Of a DNA stretch of 64,000 nt, positions 25,063-37,210 are shown one piece after another. Every line of letters starts with the position of its first letter. Positions within the stretch are counted from its first letter, which is position 1. The translations under genes were made by a program, and so were the position numbers. Source of the DNA: Stenopsyche tienmushanensis (lineage: Eukaryota; Arthropoda; Insecta; Trichoptera; Stenopsychidae); assembly GCA_008973525.1 (NCBI GenBank), contig WACJ01000107.1:868001-932000 (forward strand), in the 5' to 3' direction. The notes under the pieces are model-generated. The model did not search any database. It saw nothing but the letters and a program-made list of their open reading frames with translations, and was not told the DNA's origin.

Positions 25063-26050
25063 TATCATCATCATCATAGTGCAGCCACTAACAGTCCACT
25101 ACAGAACTATGGGCCTCTTCAATATCCATTCATAGGAAGGGGTTACATCCATTTCGTCTGTATCATACATTCACCTCCTCATTCGCTCGATATTGAAGGT
25201 AGCATTACCACCGAGTTTTATTTTGAACGCTCACCCAACGGGTATCCTGAGTGAACGTATTGACGGACACTTTCGCGAACGTCTCGATAAGGAGTTTGGG
25301 GGGTTTGTAAAGACTGAGTAGTTTTCATAGGGAGATGGTGGAAAACTACTCTAGACGACCTTTTTGACTCTACTGGAAAGGGCTTTCTGGAGTACAAGGA
25401 GTCCAGTCCCCCTTTTCCTCGCTAGGGCGTTGCCGGGGTAGGGTGAAGACATACGAGACGCTTAAGTGCATCTCGGATTCGCTCCTACACCAACTGAGGG
25501 TGTCTCCCCGTCACCGTACAACTTACCCGAGCGAATTCGAGACTGAGTGGTTTCGCCATTTTTTCAGGTTGCCCCTCTCAGTTCGGCGATTACAAAACGA
25601 TATAGAAGTCAACGGAAGACAATGTTGTTTTTCGTTGCAGAGTAAAGATCATCATATGCATCTCCTCGAGGCCGTCCCCTTGGTGTTCTTCTTGTTCCTG
25701 CTCCGTTCCTAGAGCCTCTCGAATCCGAACCGGTGAGGTTCCTCGTGTTCCATACTGTTAAGTAGGGAAGACCATGCAAGAGACAACGAGCGACATGCAA
25801 GTCATGATTCGTATAAAAAGCAATGAATAGTAGATAAACTGGGTATCAGCTTGCTGTTAGAAGAGTGTTTAAGTATCTACTCTGTAAAAAGGTATTAGTC
25901 AGGTGGCCAATAGTTAGAATACATAAAATCGTATAAGTATAATAGTTAGGAGTAGTCAAATGTGGTGAGGCCGCAAAAGTATTAGTCAAATTGTATTAGC
26001 AAGGGGTAGTTATGTCGCATCACAGTATTCGAACTTTGACGCTTAGTGTC
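25063..26050 (-). repeat. Repeat R1, copy D (longest)
   Basis: Inverted relative to A, B and C. Reading the minus strand, it starts at or before 26050 with CTAAGCGTCAAAGTTCGAAT. It then passes a region rich in TTGACTA/CTGACTA motifs (plus-strand TAGTC at 25896, 25953 and 25983, with more beyond the mapped edge at 26163 and 26190). A middle segment could encode TPRGRPRGDAYDD. It ends in the conserved 3' block and an ATC (GAT) tail at 25062-25076. The true 5' end may lie as far as 26240. No reverse transcriptase frame is present. It could be the 3' end of a LINE or a long non-autonomous relative. Confidence 0.8.
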
Positions 26051-26512
26051 TACCGGGCACAATCAAATAATATTTAATCGGTCAGACTGGGAGTAACTGG
26101 AAAAAAATATATAGACATAGCTGAAACGAATAGGTTAAAGTCAGGTATCAAGTAATATCAAATAGTCAGGTCCATATCAAATAGTTTTATAGTCAAGATT
26201 GTATTATGGGAGCAGTCGAAAAAGCATTTTGCTCCCAGTGTTCCCGCGTTTATGTGATAGTAGGAGGCGGATGTGTGCGAGTATTTGTTAATTCACTTAC
26301 CTTAGAAGCTTGGATTATTATGATCTTACTTGCGTTATTATCCTTGTTGTAGTTCCTCTCAAGTGACGCGGTGAAGATGTTCCATTTTTTGTGCAGATGT
26401 CGTAAAAACAATGTTTTTCGGCGTCACTCGCGAATTTTATATACAAGTGTAGTCGGCGTTTCGTCAGAGCGTACGAATGAACTTGCGCGGGGGAGAGTGC
26501 AGGGGGGGGTGT

Positions 26513-26632
26513 CCCCGGCGTTGAGGGTGCCGACAAGTCACAGAAAGAACTCAACGTATCACAGAAACGAATTATTTTCGCAAAGCGTATCGAGCGCCGA
26601 GTCGTTTTACCTCCGACTATCGGGAGAAGACT
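26513..26632 (+). repeat. Identical direct repeat, unit 1
   Basis: 105 bases (26528-26632) are identical to 26925-27029, and a shared CCCCGGCG box extends the match upstream. Immediately upstream is GGGGTGTCCCC, a G+C-rich hairpin. Near the 3' edge is a second hairpin, CTCCGACTATCGGGAG, followed by AAGACT, after which the copies diverge. Confidence 0.95.
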
Positions 26633-26910
26633 GAATGTTAAACTTTGACAATTATTGAAAGGTTTTTAAGTCCTTAATTTTATTACATTTAAGCGTCGAT
26701 TGGGAACGGCCCACTGGAGGTAGAGAAAAGAAAGGCACAAAAAATGCATTTCTTTGAATTTCGATGTTTGCCATAAGCCGCATGTTTAGGCGATAACGAA
26801 GGATGAGATGTAATAAAATTAGCATTGTATTATAATGTTTCGCGTGTAATTTTCGTTAGGACAAGATGAAACGGTCTTACTGATGAAGGGGGCCCTGTCG
26901 GAGGGCGCAG

Positions 26911-27029
26911 CCCCGGCGGTGGGGTGCCGACAAGTCACAGAAAGAACTCAACGTATCACAGAAACGAATTATTTTCGCAAAGCGTATCGAGCGCCGAGTC
27001 GTTTTACCTCCGACTATCGGGAGAAGACT
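26911..27029 (+). repeat. Identical direct repeat, unit 2
   Basis: Second copy of the unit at 26513-26632, 397 bases downstream. It has an analogous G+C hairpin GGGCGCAGCCC just upstream (26903-26913) and ends at the same AAGACT. Perfect identity over 105 bases implies recent duplication or gene conversion. Confidence 0.95.
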
Positions 27030-28537
27030 CATTTATCAATATATTAAACATTAAGACAAAGCTTTAATAATCTATGGATTTAATAGTCCTTTATATACAG
27101 TTAATGACTATGTCAGTTATGATTTTTTTTTGCATTGGAACTCGCATTAATTTCGCTCGAAATACATTCAATATTGATTTTGACTTTTTCCGTCGAACTG
27201 TACATTTTGATATAAATAGGATAGTATAATTTATTCATTTAAAATATTCACTATTTTCTTCGATGCATCATTAGGGCATATTTGCGCAAAAGCTTTCAAC
27301 AACTCGGATTTATGTGACGCATTTGATATCGTCGTCTGTGTCATTTTGATTGATATTTGAAGAATTTCCGTTTAAATAAGACTAAAGCTCTCTTAAGATA
27401 CCGACAGTGCAGATTAGAGGTATTTTTTTGGCATTGACCTTTATCTATTATAATGTAAGCATCAATCACCAGTTGGATGTGGAGGCTCTAAACGACCTTC
27501 CTTTCCTCGCACATACCTTTTTCATCTCCTCTCACTTATCTCCGTGACGGCTTTATTCCACGAAAAGTGTACCGACGTCCGTAAGAACTGCCGAGGATTT
27601 GTTTCGCGTGTTTTTTTTCCCTCCACGGATTCGATTCGGTAATGTGTGGGTCGAGCGAGCTTTTCTGGTTGAAAAAGGGTGAAATGAATTGAAATATCAC
27701 AGACGCTTTGTGGAGATTTGTATTTTTTTCCAGTGGCAAGTACCTCGCGGTCGTGCAATCGAAAGGTTTTTTCCGTTTATTTTTGTTAAATGCGGAATTG
27801 TTTCCCCGAAAAGTTCCCCATATAAATGTAAATAGACAACATTTGTTCTGTTCTTTCGGCATTTGACTCTGCGAAAGGGAATGCCGTCGTATTCTTGTGA
27901 TTGTCGTCTTATTTTTTCTCATTAGTCATAAATTGGTCTTCTGCGCGTTTTGCAATGCTTTTTTTTATGGGAACACGAAGCCGTATATTTTTTTTCCTAA
28001 GTAGCCCAAATCATTATTGGAGCTGGAGGTATTGTGGGGTTTTGCTACTATTGTTGGATCAAAATATCCCTTTCATAGAGAGCGAAGAAAAAAAAAACAA
28101 ACTGGAACTCCCCACTTATTTGAAAAGTTTCCCTTTGAAATGACCTGTTTGACCGTAGTTTTTGCTCGTTGGGTCACTACAATTCGCATTATGAAAATAG
28201 TTTTAATGTTTCAAATTAAACTGTTAACCCGATTCTATTTTAGCCCGCACCGCAGAGACTTCATACCGCAATTGTATCTTTCAAAAATGTTAAGGGCTGC
28301 TTAGTAACGCTTGAATTATGTTTGATGCTTAAATTATTTGAGAATTTTCTTTAACTTCTCATCTATTGAACTAAAAAGGAATCATTACGCATTAAAATAC
28401 AAAATGTTAATAAACTTAAAGGCTATGTTTATTGAAAAAAATTATATATCAAGCTACCCAAAAAAAAAAAAATTATTCAACTTTAATTATTGAAATAGGT
28501 AGAATACACCCCACCTAACTAAATAAACATCACTAAT
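27030..28537. other. Non-coding stretch
   Basis: I see no supportable gene. The 128-codon minus-strand frame at 27536-27922 overlaps another frame, is full of Lys/Arg/Phe runs and has no motif, so I treat it as chance. Confidence 0.4.
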
Positions 28538-28540
28538 TTA

Positions 28541-28718
28541 GGTACGATCCACACTATGGTGCCATTGACGGTTCGATCTCGCTCCGGTCTCGGTCCGATC
28601 AAATATTCTTACACAAGAAACAATCAGAGTATTTACAATATCGGATCTTGTATGAGAATATTTGACCGGACCGAGACCGAGATCGAACCGTTAACGGCAC
28701 TATAGTGTGGATCGGGCC
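28541..28718. mobile_element. Foldback MITE, copy 1 (178 bp, TTA target duplication)
   Basis: The two halves are near-perfect inverted repeats: GGTACGATCCACACTATGGT at the left against the complement of CTATAGTGTGGATCGGGCC at the right. The arms extend about 80 bases through GGTTCGATCTC and TCAAATATTCTTACACAAGA. It is flanked by TTA on both sides (28538-28540 and 28719-28721). Together with copy 2 at 44829-45028 this defines the ends and a 3-bp TNA target duplication, compatible with the PIF/Harbinger superfamily. No coding capacity. Confidence 0.88.
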
Positions 28719-29097
28719 TTAAAATGTATATTTTTTAATGTTTCACTTGTACCGGATGGTGGCATTGAGACTGTTGATGAATATGTTGCATGCTGCGTAA
28801 ACACGATTTTCCAGAATGTTCTTCTGCACAAGTTAACTCGTTCATCGCTGCGTTCACCGTATTTGGTGGACAGGCGTTCCCCTGCACGGGCCCCGTTGCG
28901 TAATTTTGGTGGACGTTTTCTCTCTCCGTTTAAATACTATTTAACAAGTTATTTAATGAAATTAGCACATGCAAATATAAAATAAACACTATATAAAAAA
29001 ACATATTTATATATAATGAATAAAGACAAAATTAAAATAACTGAAATATACATATACTATGCATAAAATTACGTTTGAAGTAAAATATAATTTTATA

Positions 29098-29225
29098 TTA
29101 TGTAGCATTGTATTCTTTCAAACACAAATGAGGTGATTTTGGACAATTAGGACAATATATTGCGACCCTTTTTACATTTTTTTTGCTTTACGAACGTCTT
29201 TCTATAATTTCTTCCAGATCGAAAC
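29098..29225 (-). pseudogene. piggyBac-like transposase C-terminal Cys motif
   Basis: The minus strand reads about 40 codons to a stop at 29098. They contain basic residues (ERRS, stop, SKKNVKR) and then AIYCPNCPKSPHLCLKEYN. The spacing C-x2-C..P.LC resembles the C-terminal cysteine-rich region of piggyBac/PGBD transposases (Y.C..C...P.LC). The catalytic domain is not visible upstream, and one in-frame stop precedes the motif. It lies within the repeat shared with 20796-21101, which supports a transposon origin. Assignment rests on this short motif only. Confidence 0.4.
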
Positions 29226-29347
29226 TTCCATTCCTACCGTTGTCTGTTCGCACTTGTTTATCTTCACTATTTTTTTGTTAATTTGACTAATGACAGAGTC
29301 AAGCTTATTGATCTAAGATAAAACAACACCTGAGAGAAGATGCGCCA
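29126..29347 (-). repeat. Dispersed repeat, copy 2 (piggyBac-like end)
   Basis: Counterpart of 20796-21101, with the same outer edge at GATGCGCCA and the same GACAGAGTCAAGCTTATTGATC-type interior. It is shorter because it lacks the ~120-base internal segment of copy 1. Confidence 0.7.
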
Positions 29348-32171
29348 CTTGTTTTTAAATTATTTGCACTGTACGTCCTCTTCGTCCTGCGCTGCGTCTT
29401 GATGGTGCTTCTGTCAAGAAATTGCATCGGTTTAGAATTTTTGAACTTTCGAACATACGAACCTTCTATTTATCAACGTGGTATGTCTGTGTCATACTCT
29501 GTGGCTGCACGGAATTGTCTGAGAGCAACTGTTGTAAACATGTCCTTACTTTTTTTTAATGATTCATCGCTTCGAATTATTGATGAGCTTTCTTATATTT
29601 AATATGGGCACAAAATTCCACTTGTGTTTTAGGTCTTTTATTTGAAATTTTCATCAACTATTTATGTTTGATTCATCATTTTATTGAAGTTAATTAATGA
29701 TAGCCTTTATTACGTATTATTAACATTTATGCATTTTGATTTGAAATTAATATATTACACTATGATTAAAGTTTTAATGGATATAGCAAAAACTTGCTAA
29801 TTTTACTTTGAATTTTAAAAGACTGTATCTAAAGCTCGGACTTCATGCAAAAAAATGTGTTTTTATAATACGGAATATTAAAATTCAAATATCTTAAAAT
29901 AGGAATTTTAAGTAAAATATGCGGAATGTAAATAGAAAAAAACGGCTTTGCGCTGTTAAAACGAAAGAAAATCTTACAAGGAGTCTTATTCTGTTGCTAA
30001 AATTAGTTTTGCGTGAAGGCCGAGTATTGAAAAAAATATATAATTATAAGATATATATTTATAGAAGTTTTGGTTGTTATAGTGCTTCGTTTTTAATTAA
30101 ATAAATTGCTTCAACACTCGAAAAGTTTAAAAATATCTATTTTAATTCGAGTTATGATAACACTACCATCCGTGGAATTGTAATTATGTATATAATATTT
30201 TTAATTGTATTAAAAAAATATTTAGCATCGGTTAAAATTGAGCCATTATAAATGTCACACGGACAGAGTAAGAGGCATAGAATTGTTTTTGTGAATTTAT
30301 CAATAACATGTCTTCGTTCGCAACTATTTGTTTTGGAATATTAACCCTTTATTGTATATAAATTTATTGATTAATTTGAAATACCGCTATATTTGAGATG
30401 TAGCTTATTTTGAACCGAGATGAGAATATGATGAATCAACCCCTACCGCCATCCAAGTAAACAAGCTTGATTTGGTAACCGCAGCTATCGTAACCTATGA
30501 CATAATAAGCCTGTTGGTGAAATGTGTTAACATTTATATTATCAATATCGGGAACGTGCTTCATCAGAATATTTCCCAAATGGGGGATGAAAAATAATTC
30601 TAATTTGAAAAAAAAAAAAATATTATTTTCGTCACGCCCAAAATGAGCGTCTAAAAACAAGCAAAGTTGGACAGGTCGTGCGGCATCATTGATAAACAAG
30701 AAGCTAACTTTGACAACCCCAATTTTTTGGCTGACTTATAAGATAACATTGAAATAAGCACTGTTTTAAAATTCATTACGAGACATTACCTTCGGTTCGC
30801 AGTATTATAATTTCTCAGAATCCGAAGCTGAAGATTTTGAATTAATTATGAATCAAATTTTCAGCAACATTAAGCCCGTTTATTATTCGCCAGGGTTATT
30901 TTTTTTTTGTTTTTCATAATATCAGTGCATGATAATTTTTATCCCCATTGAAGCGAATGTGATTTTTCCTGCGTCTTACATAATCGCCCCGGGCTGAAAG
31001 ATTATCGCTCCGCCCTTATCTTGGTACTTAATCATAATCGACCTCGCAGGTCCCATTTCCAATTTTCATCCGACCTTCGAATTATATCACAGATAGGGTC
31101 GTTGGAGACATGGAATTACTCCGTTTTAAAATTATCCTCGATTCCAATTTGCGTGAAACATTCGGAAACGTAATTTGTCAACATAATTAAGTATTTAGGG
31201 AACCAATTGTCGTCCGGGGGACGTCAATACAATCTTGAATTAACGGCGACGAAGGTGGGTTTCGTCTTTAATATCCCATCATTTTTGCATAATTCAACAT
31301 GGAATTAATGCAATTATGTAAATTTAATAAATCAGGGTCACAGATTTGTCATTATTGTGCGCTAAAGCGCACAACAATTTATAACCCGAAATTTCATTCA
31401 GCCAAAATTTCCAATGGGAAGAATGAATGAAATTTAAAGTATGATTAATCAAAGTAAAACATCATCGTTCGCTTATAATATTTAGAACGTAAATGAGATA
31501 TGTGGATTGCATGTGCAAAAATAGTTGTGATGGGAAGCGACTGATGTTAATTAAAACAGACGAGCTTTTAAGCTTATAAATTCCATAATGTTTCCATTTA
31601 CGTTATTAATTATTATGTTCGTTATTTGCAGTGCATCTGTTTGAATTGGCTTAAATCTGCTGACTATATGCATTAATGTTCATCGTATAAATATTTAATA
31701 GAATTATTTAATATCCAGCTCATTGATGGATCATTTTGTTTCACATCACATCAAATAAAGACTTTTATTTTTAGAGGTTTCTTACGGAACCATAAACGAT
31801 AAACACGCGAGATACGACACGGTTAAATATATAATTCTCAATAAGTGTTTGTAAATACATGCAATAAATTGCTTCAGTGGAGATAGATGGTGGCTTATTC
31901 TTGGAAATCCCTTCTTTATAACTCTATGATTCGAGATTCAAACAAATTTTCATTGATATGATTTTCCAAATAAACTTACAGATTGTTATCATTAAGACTA
32001 ATTCGGTTCATTTATCCTACATCGATATATTATCACTACACACACACAGTGATGTTTATTTAATTCGGATGTTAAATATATATGTTTTCACGTTAGGCTT
32101 TATATACGTTCTAAATTTTGCTGTCCCATATTTTCTTCAATTAATTATGTTGACTTTTAAAAATGACTTAT
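29348..32171. other. Non-coding stretch
   Basis: I see no supportable gene. A short hairpin with 13-bp arms and one mismatch (TTGTGCGCT AA AGCGCACAA core) lies at 31351-31378. 30960-31270 is G+C-richer. Confidence 0.4.
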
Positions 32172-32372
32172 TTATGAGCTACAATTAAGGCATCCTTTAA
32201 TGAGGTCGTGTCGGGAAACAGCGTTTATGTGTACATATTTGCTGTTCTGCCCCATGATGCTCGGTGCAGAGTTAACCGTCTTGCGGACCCCATCGAGGAC
32301 AATGGGTTCCCAAGCTAAGCCACTTCCTGCTGCAAACAATGCCATCAGTGTAGTGGTTTGGAGTACACTTTG
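32172..32372 (-). CDS. Short open fragment, possible exon or pseudogene
   Basis: On the minus strand a frame is open for 66 codons, or 57 from the ATG at 32345, ending at 32172. It includes FAAGSGLAWEPIVLDGVRK and SIMGQNSKYVHINAVSRHD. It begins just after TATAG|CAAAG, which could be a weak splice acceptor. Codon use and G+C are higher than in the flanks. I do not recognise the protein, and the opposite strand is also open over part of the region. Confidence 0.2.
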   Translation of the reverse strand, partial: QSVLQTTTLMALFAAGSGLAWEPIVLDGVRKTVNSAPSIMGQNSKYVHINAVSRHDLIKGCLNCSS

Positions 32373-35300
32373 CTATATTATTATTATAATCAAAGCATTG
32401 TTCGTGTTCGGATGGATTGCAATTCGCAGAATTACAGATTGATAAGTGGATAGTCGCGACTTCTCAAGTTTCGGCGAGAAATCATTTCGATATGCCTAAC
32501 TTGCGAAACACATTGTCTTAAAAAGATAAGCGTTTGAATCTTCGATTGTCATTCCGATGAATAGCCAAAGATATGCTTTGGTGGTAAAGCCTCATTTTTG
32601 ATCAATTACTTTTATATTAACTCGTTAAGTATAAGATTTAAAAAGTTCGTATAGGGTCCTGCCCTGAGGGGATTGTTGCACCTGCGTGATGGGAAGCATT
32701 TGTTCCCACAGTCTACAAGAGCCGCAAGGGACAAACAATACACATACAATCGACATCGATCAGAGGTTATCAAAGCCCTTTTTGAAATTAACATACCGTA
32801 CTCATATTTTATTTTAAAAATGGGAAAATTTTAATCCTACGTCTTAGTGAATTATTAAAATTCTACAACCAGATTCTAAATTCTTTGCGATTTGAGCACA
32901 TTTTAAAAGCGTTTGACAATATATTTAAACATTAAATTGACATGCCTTGTTTCAAAAAGATGAGCGGAGAGTTTATTTTTAAAATAATTTTGTGTATAGA
33001 TTTTACGTTTATGAATGATTAATCAAAAGTGGCGTATATTTTCTATAAAACGCACTATTGACCCTAATCAAAAAAGTCAAACTTCTTAACCCACATTTGT
33101 CATCTAATTTTAGTCTGATTTATTATTATTTTTAATCTAAAATATCTAAACAGAAATGAATTTATACAATATTTACATAAAAAAACATGACATGCCTTCA
33201 TTGAATGTCTATAGGATTGATCAAGGCAAACTATGACCTAAATATTTTTGTCTTATTCATTCCTGGTATACTTTTCAATCGTACATTTTATGAATAGTTT
33301 CATTGCTGTTTATTGATTTTGTTCGATTTATACTTAAAACAGCTTCGATACCAAGCATCTAATCCTCGTCAGCATACGGGCTATACTTATTAATTACCAT
33401 CGTTGATTGTAAATTAACGTGTAAAACCTCAAGGTATACAATCGTGAGCATAAATCAGGCCGCTATTATGTAACTATAAATGTTTGCTAAGATTAAAACT
33501 TGTTTTGGTAAACATCTACAGATGCTCCGCCTTGTGGAAAATACGCTTCATTTATACACATTTCCCGGAAAATAAATATCAAATTAAGGCTGGTTACGGG
33601 ATAAATACTCTCCGTAACTTAATGGCGATTTTGGAATATTTTTAGAATTCAGATTAGAGGAGCTAATATATATGAGGATGATAGCCTTAGCATTTTTTTA
33701 GTACTTGGAATTTTGTAAACGTCCGTTGGAGGAGAGCACAGCATTAAAATAACATTATACCCCTTTTTTACCTGCCCTCACCCTCTGTGATTCGAATGTA
33801 CCTCACAAAGGCTGACAAGATGGCTTAGCACACCTTTTCGTATCACCCACAATCTTTTTCTCCACTACTAAATTACTTTTCTACCGGTAACGCCCTTAAA
33901 ATGCAATCTGTAACAGGGATCATAGATAGGGAGCGATCTTTACATTCTTTGCGTCGAACAATCTGTCTTCCTTTGATTTTGTTCAATGGGGAGTTGCGTT
34001 CGAGGTGTGAATTTTTTTATGCCTTAAAATTATCTTTATTCTAAAAAAATGTGTAATTGTCACCGGAATTATAAACGGGCCGCGCGAAACACGCGTTTTT
34101 AAGGGAGCGGACTAGAATGAGTTATGGTGAAAATATGCTCATTTGATTCTTTTGGGATTGTGCTACAAATATTTGTGCAACGTAATATTTCATATAAAAA
34201 TACAATGCAATATGTTATGGCTGTAAAACATTTAAATTTCATTCCGTAAAATGAATTTACAATCCTTTTTGAAATCTGACACATTTCATGACACGTGGCG
34301 CTGACACCTTTTGCGACCATGGTTTCAGTTGCACATGTGTCAATTTTTCAATACAAATTTTTCCATATGTATCTTAATGCGCTGTGCCATTTTCAGCGCA
34401 AACTTTATAACAAATTTGTATTCGATTTGGCGTATTTTGCATTCGGCTGATTGATGTATTAATGATAATGAATCGTCGAAGTTGAAGTTCGGTTATCGGC
34501 AAGTTATTTTAGTAAATTATGTAGTAAAACTTAACTTTGCTCTTTGCTCGTGAACCCTTGAATCAATTGCACAAGTTTCGAGGACACACTTATTCGTAGA
34601 AATCGGGTCACCGATAGTCTGACGTAATGATTAGGTTGGCAAATTTCGCTACAATTTTCGGACGCCATTTCTTTCCGGTTCCAATTCATTTGAAATGATC
34701 GGTATTGATAGTATTTGATCTCAAAATTCCCACATTTTGTTCGTATACGTACGTCGTGTACGTAAGGTGCGTACGTGCGTATTACATACCTCACTTTATA
34801 GGTAAATTTATTCAATCATGGTCCCTCGAAGGTACGCTCGTTTCCATGGGCGAGCTCAAGAAGTCATAACATCGCATATACCTTCATCCTCAAAAGGGTG
34901 TAGTAATATGGGTATAATATTCCATATTCAAGGGCTGCATCTTTATGATCCTCGCTCGTTATATAGGACAGGGTGACTGACTAGGGTGAATATTGCCATA
35001 TCATTCATGTCGAGACCTTATTTTCGATGACAATTTTTTATGCCGGAAAAAATATTTTCCACAATTTCATGTCGTCCCCTTTTTGAAAACAACTTTCCTG
35101 CATAATATTTATGCAAAAGTTGCGTTTAAAAAACCGTTTGCAATAGACTTATGCCCCAATATCGCACGGTATTGATATACGTTTTCACACATTATGTAAA
35201 TGGCTATGTTAGAATTCAGTACGTGATGTAATATACATGTCTTTATATGTTGACTGTCAAACCTTAATATAAACATAGTACTGAAACCTACAAAGTGTGC

Positions 35301-36024
35301 CTGTCAAGGCTCTGAGGTGGCCCATATACTGTATGCGTATTTTTCATACTTACATTATTATAGGTCGTATAAAACGCGACGCAAAGGATATATAAAACTC
35401 GCTCTATTGTATATCGTTAAAATGTAATAAAAGTCCAAAAATTCAATGAAAACACAATATTAAAATTTATCCACAAACGTACGGAATTTATTCCAAAATG
35501 CCATAAAATTTGGAACGCGCTGTACAACAGCGTTAAATATTTATTTGCTACTTCGAGCTAGATTTATTACATAATGAATTTCATTAGGGAATTAATGATA
35601 AAAAAAAAATTGACTGCGTCTGGACTTTAGCGATTGAGTAGTTTTGCAAAGATTGTCCCTTAATCGGCGACGAGAACACTTTCTACGTCTTTTATTCCCC
35701 TTATTAAATTATGTACAATCATTAAATAATTATAATAAGTAGGCCCGAGTAGCATAATTAAGGATATTTGAGCCAAAGTCTTTAAAAGCTTTTTATTTAT
35801 TTACATCTTCAGCTTTTTTTTTAGACGAACAGAGAGAAACACCAAGACTCAAACGATGACCTGAATACGTATTGTTTGAAAAATAAATATATTATTTGAT
35901 GAGTCTAAATAATTCCTATGAATGAAAAGTTTTTTGGCCATAGGTTTAAGCATACAAACACCGTATAAAATAATTCATTGTGGAGTCATTGTATGAGTCT
36001 TTTTAAAAAAACTTCTTAATGCAT
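32373..36024. other. Non-coding stretch
   Basis: I see no supportable gene or repeat. Open frames at 34099-34320 and 34531-34815 have no motif. Confidence 0.4.
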
Positions 36025-36145
36025 CCTTTGTTGGATGTATCTTTTCATATACGGTTAAGTTAGGATAGAATTATGGAGTAGCAATATTATCATTTTTAAA
36101 TCCAGAAAATCTGGGTAAATATGGATCTACTAGATTATTTGCAAA
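36025..36145 (+). repeat. Repeat R2, copy 1 (3' part)
   Basis: Similar by eye to about 40085-40275: GGTTAAGTTAG, a Gly-Ala-like ATTATCATTTTT segment, then AAATCTGGGTAAATATGGATC against GAAATCCGAATAAATTTGGATC. Diverged. Confidence 0.4.
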
Positions 36146-36388
36146 TATTATATAAATACTTTAATCTCCCAAATTTATTTAATCATTGAATAAGTTGGAT
36201 AATTGTATATACCAGCATTAAATTAAAATCTACAAAGTTGTTTTTTTGTCTACAAGTAGTTTACGTTAATTATTGTTAAAAGAACATCGTCTACTTTCGA
36301 TACAAGGTGGCTAGGGTTTCTTTAGATGTGGCTAAATTTGTAGTGCGGGAACACGATTGAAGCATTGCATCTTCCAAAGCATTGAATA

Positions 36389-36573
36389 TATCATCATCAT
36401 AATGCAGCCACAAACAATCCACTGCAAAACTATGGATTTCTTCAATATCCATTCACAGGAAGGGTTTACATCCATCTCGTCTGTATCATATATACACCTC
36501 CTCATTCGCTCGATATTGAAGGTAGCAAAACCTCTGAGTTTCATTTAGAACGCTCACTCAGCGGGTCTCCTGA
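36389..36573 (-). repeat. Repeat R1, copy E (5'-truncated)
   Basis: Inverted copy holding only the last ~185 bases: GCGAATGAGGAGGTGTATAT, GATACAGACGAGATGGATGT, TGGATATTGAAGAAATCCAT and a 3' tail TGATGATGATATATTC. It retains the strongly conserved terminal block. Confidence 0.85.
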
Positions 36574-37114
36574 TTGATAAATTCAATGAAATTGATGAAT
36601 TTAAGTTCAATGATTTTTTGTCGATTTGATATTGAAATATTAAAATACATTTTAAAGGGAATATCTATGAAAAATATCCTTGAAAGGATATTTGATATTT
36701 TTAAATATGCTATTAAATTCATGGCAATCAGGCATTTTTTTTTTAAATTTGACGAAGCTTTCTTGTTGTTAGAGAAAATTGGACAACGCTATGTTAAATA
36801 TTGACCCAAATATGGAACACGCTCTCAAATTCCTAAGAGGTCTGCAAAATATTTGTGCACTATATGAAGAGATACACGAGAAATAAAAACAAACATCGGT
36901 AACGGAGTTTGCAACGAAAATAAATACTCTTTGTAACGATAGAGGGGTGCGATATAAATGGAAATTATTTGGTTAGTATTCTTTTGAGGTTGATGGAAGC
37001 GATTTTGGACTTAATGACATCATTCTGTATAGATATTTTTCATTGAATTTTTTTTAACAATACTTTAGTTTTGTATTAGTTCTGTTCATTATTTTTTCTT
37101 CCTAAATTCTCATA
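36574..37114. other. Non-coding stretch with a perfect small inverted repeat
   Basis: AAATATCCTT and AAGGATATTT with a 2-base loop lie at 36672-36693. I see nothing else supportable. Confidence 0.5.
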
Positions 37115-37210
37115 ATCGTTATCGGGCGTAGGTAATCTCCATAGTGGACTTCTAGAGATGAAAGGTGTGGTGTGTGATAGTTTCCTATTGCCTTCCACAT
37201 AATGTTGAAT
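37115..37210 (+). repeat. Repeat R2, copy 2 (5' part)
   Basis: Resembles about 40015-40100: CATAATCG, GTAGG(T/C).ATC, TTCTAG, and TTTCCTATTGCCTTCCACAT against TTTCTATTGTCTTCTATAT. Diverged, with uncertain boundaries. Confidence 0.35.

Noticed and set aside
25041..25090. ATC/GAT trinucleotide array taken as an ordinary microsatellite
   Set aside because: The same array ends copies B, C and E of R1, so it is the element's 3' tail and not an independent repeat.
27536..27922. 128-codon minus-strand ORF
   Set aside because: Low-complexity Lys/Arg/Phe content, overlapped by a second frame; no motif.
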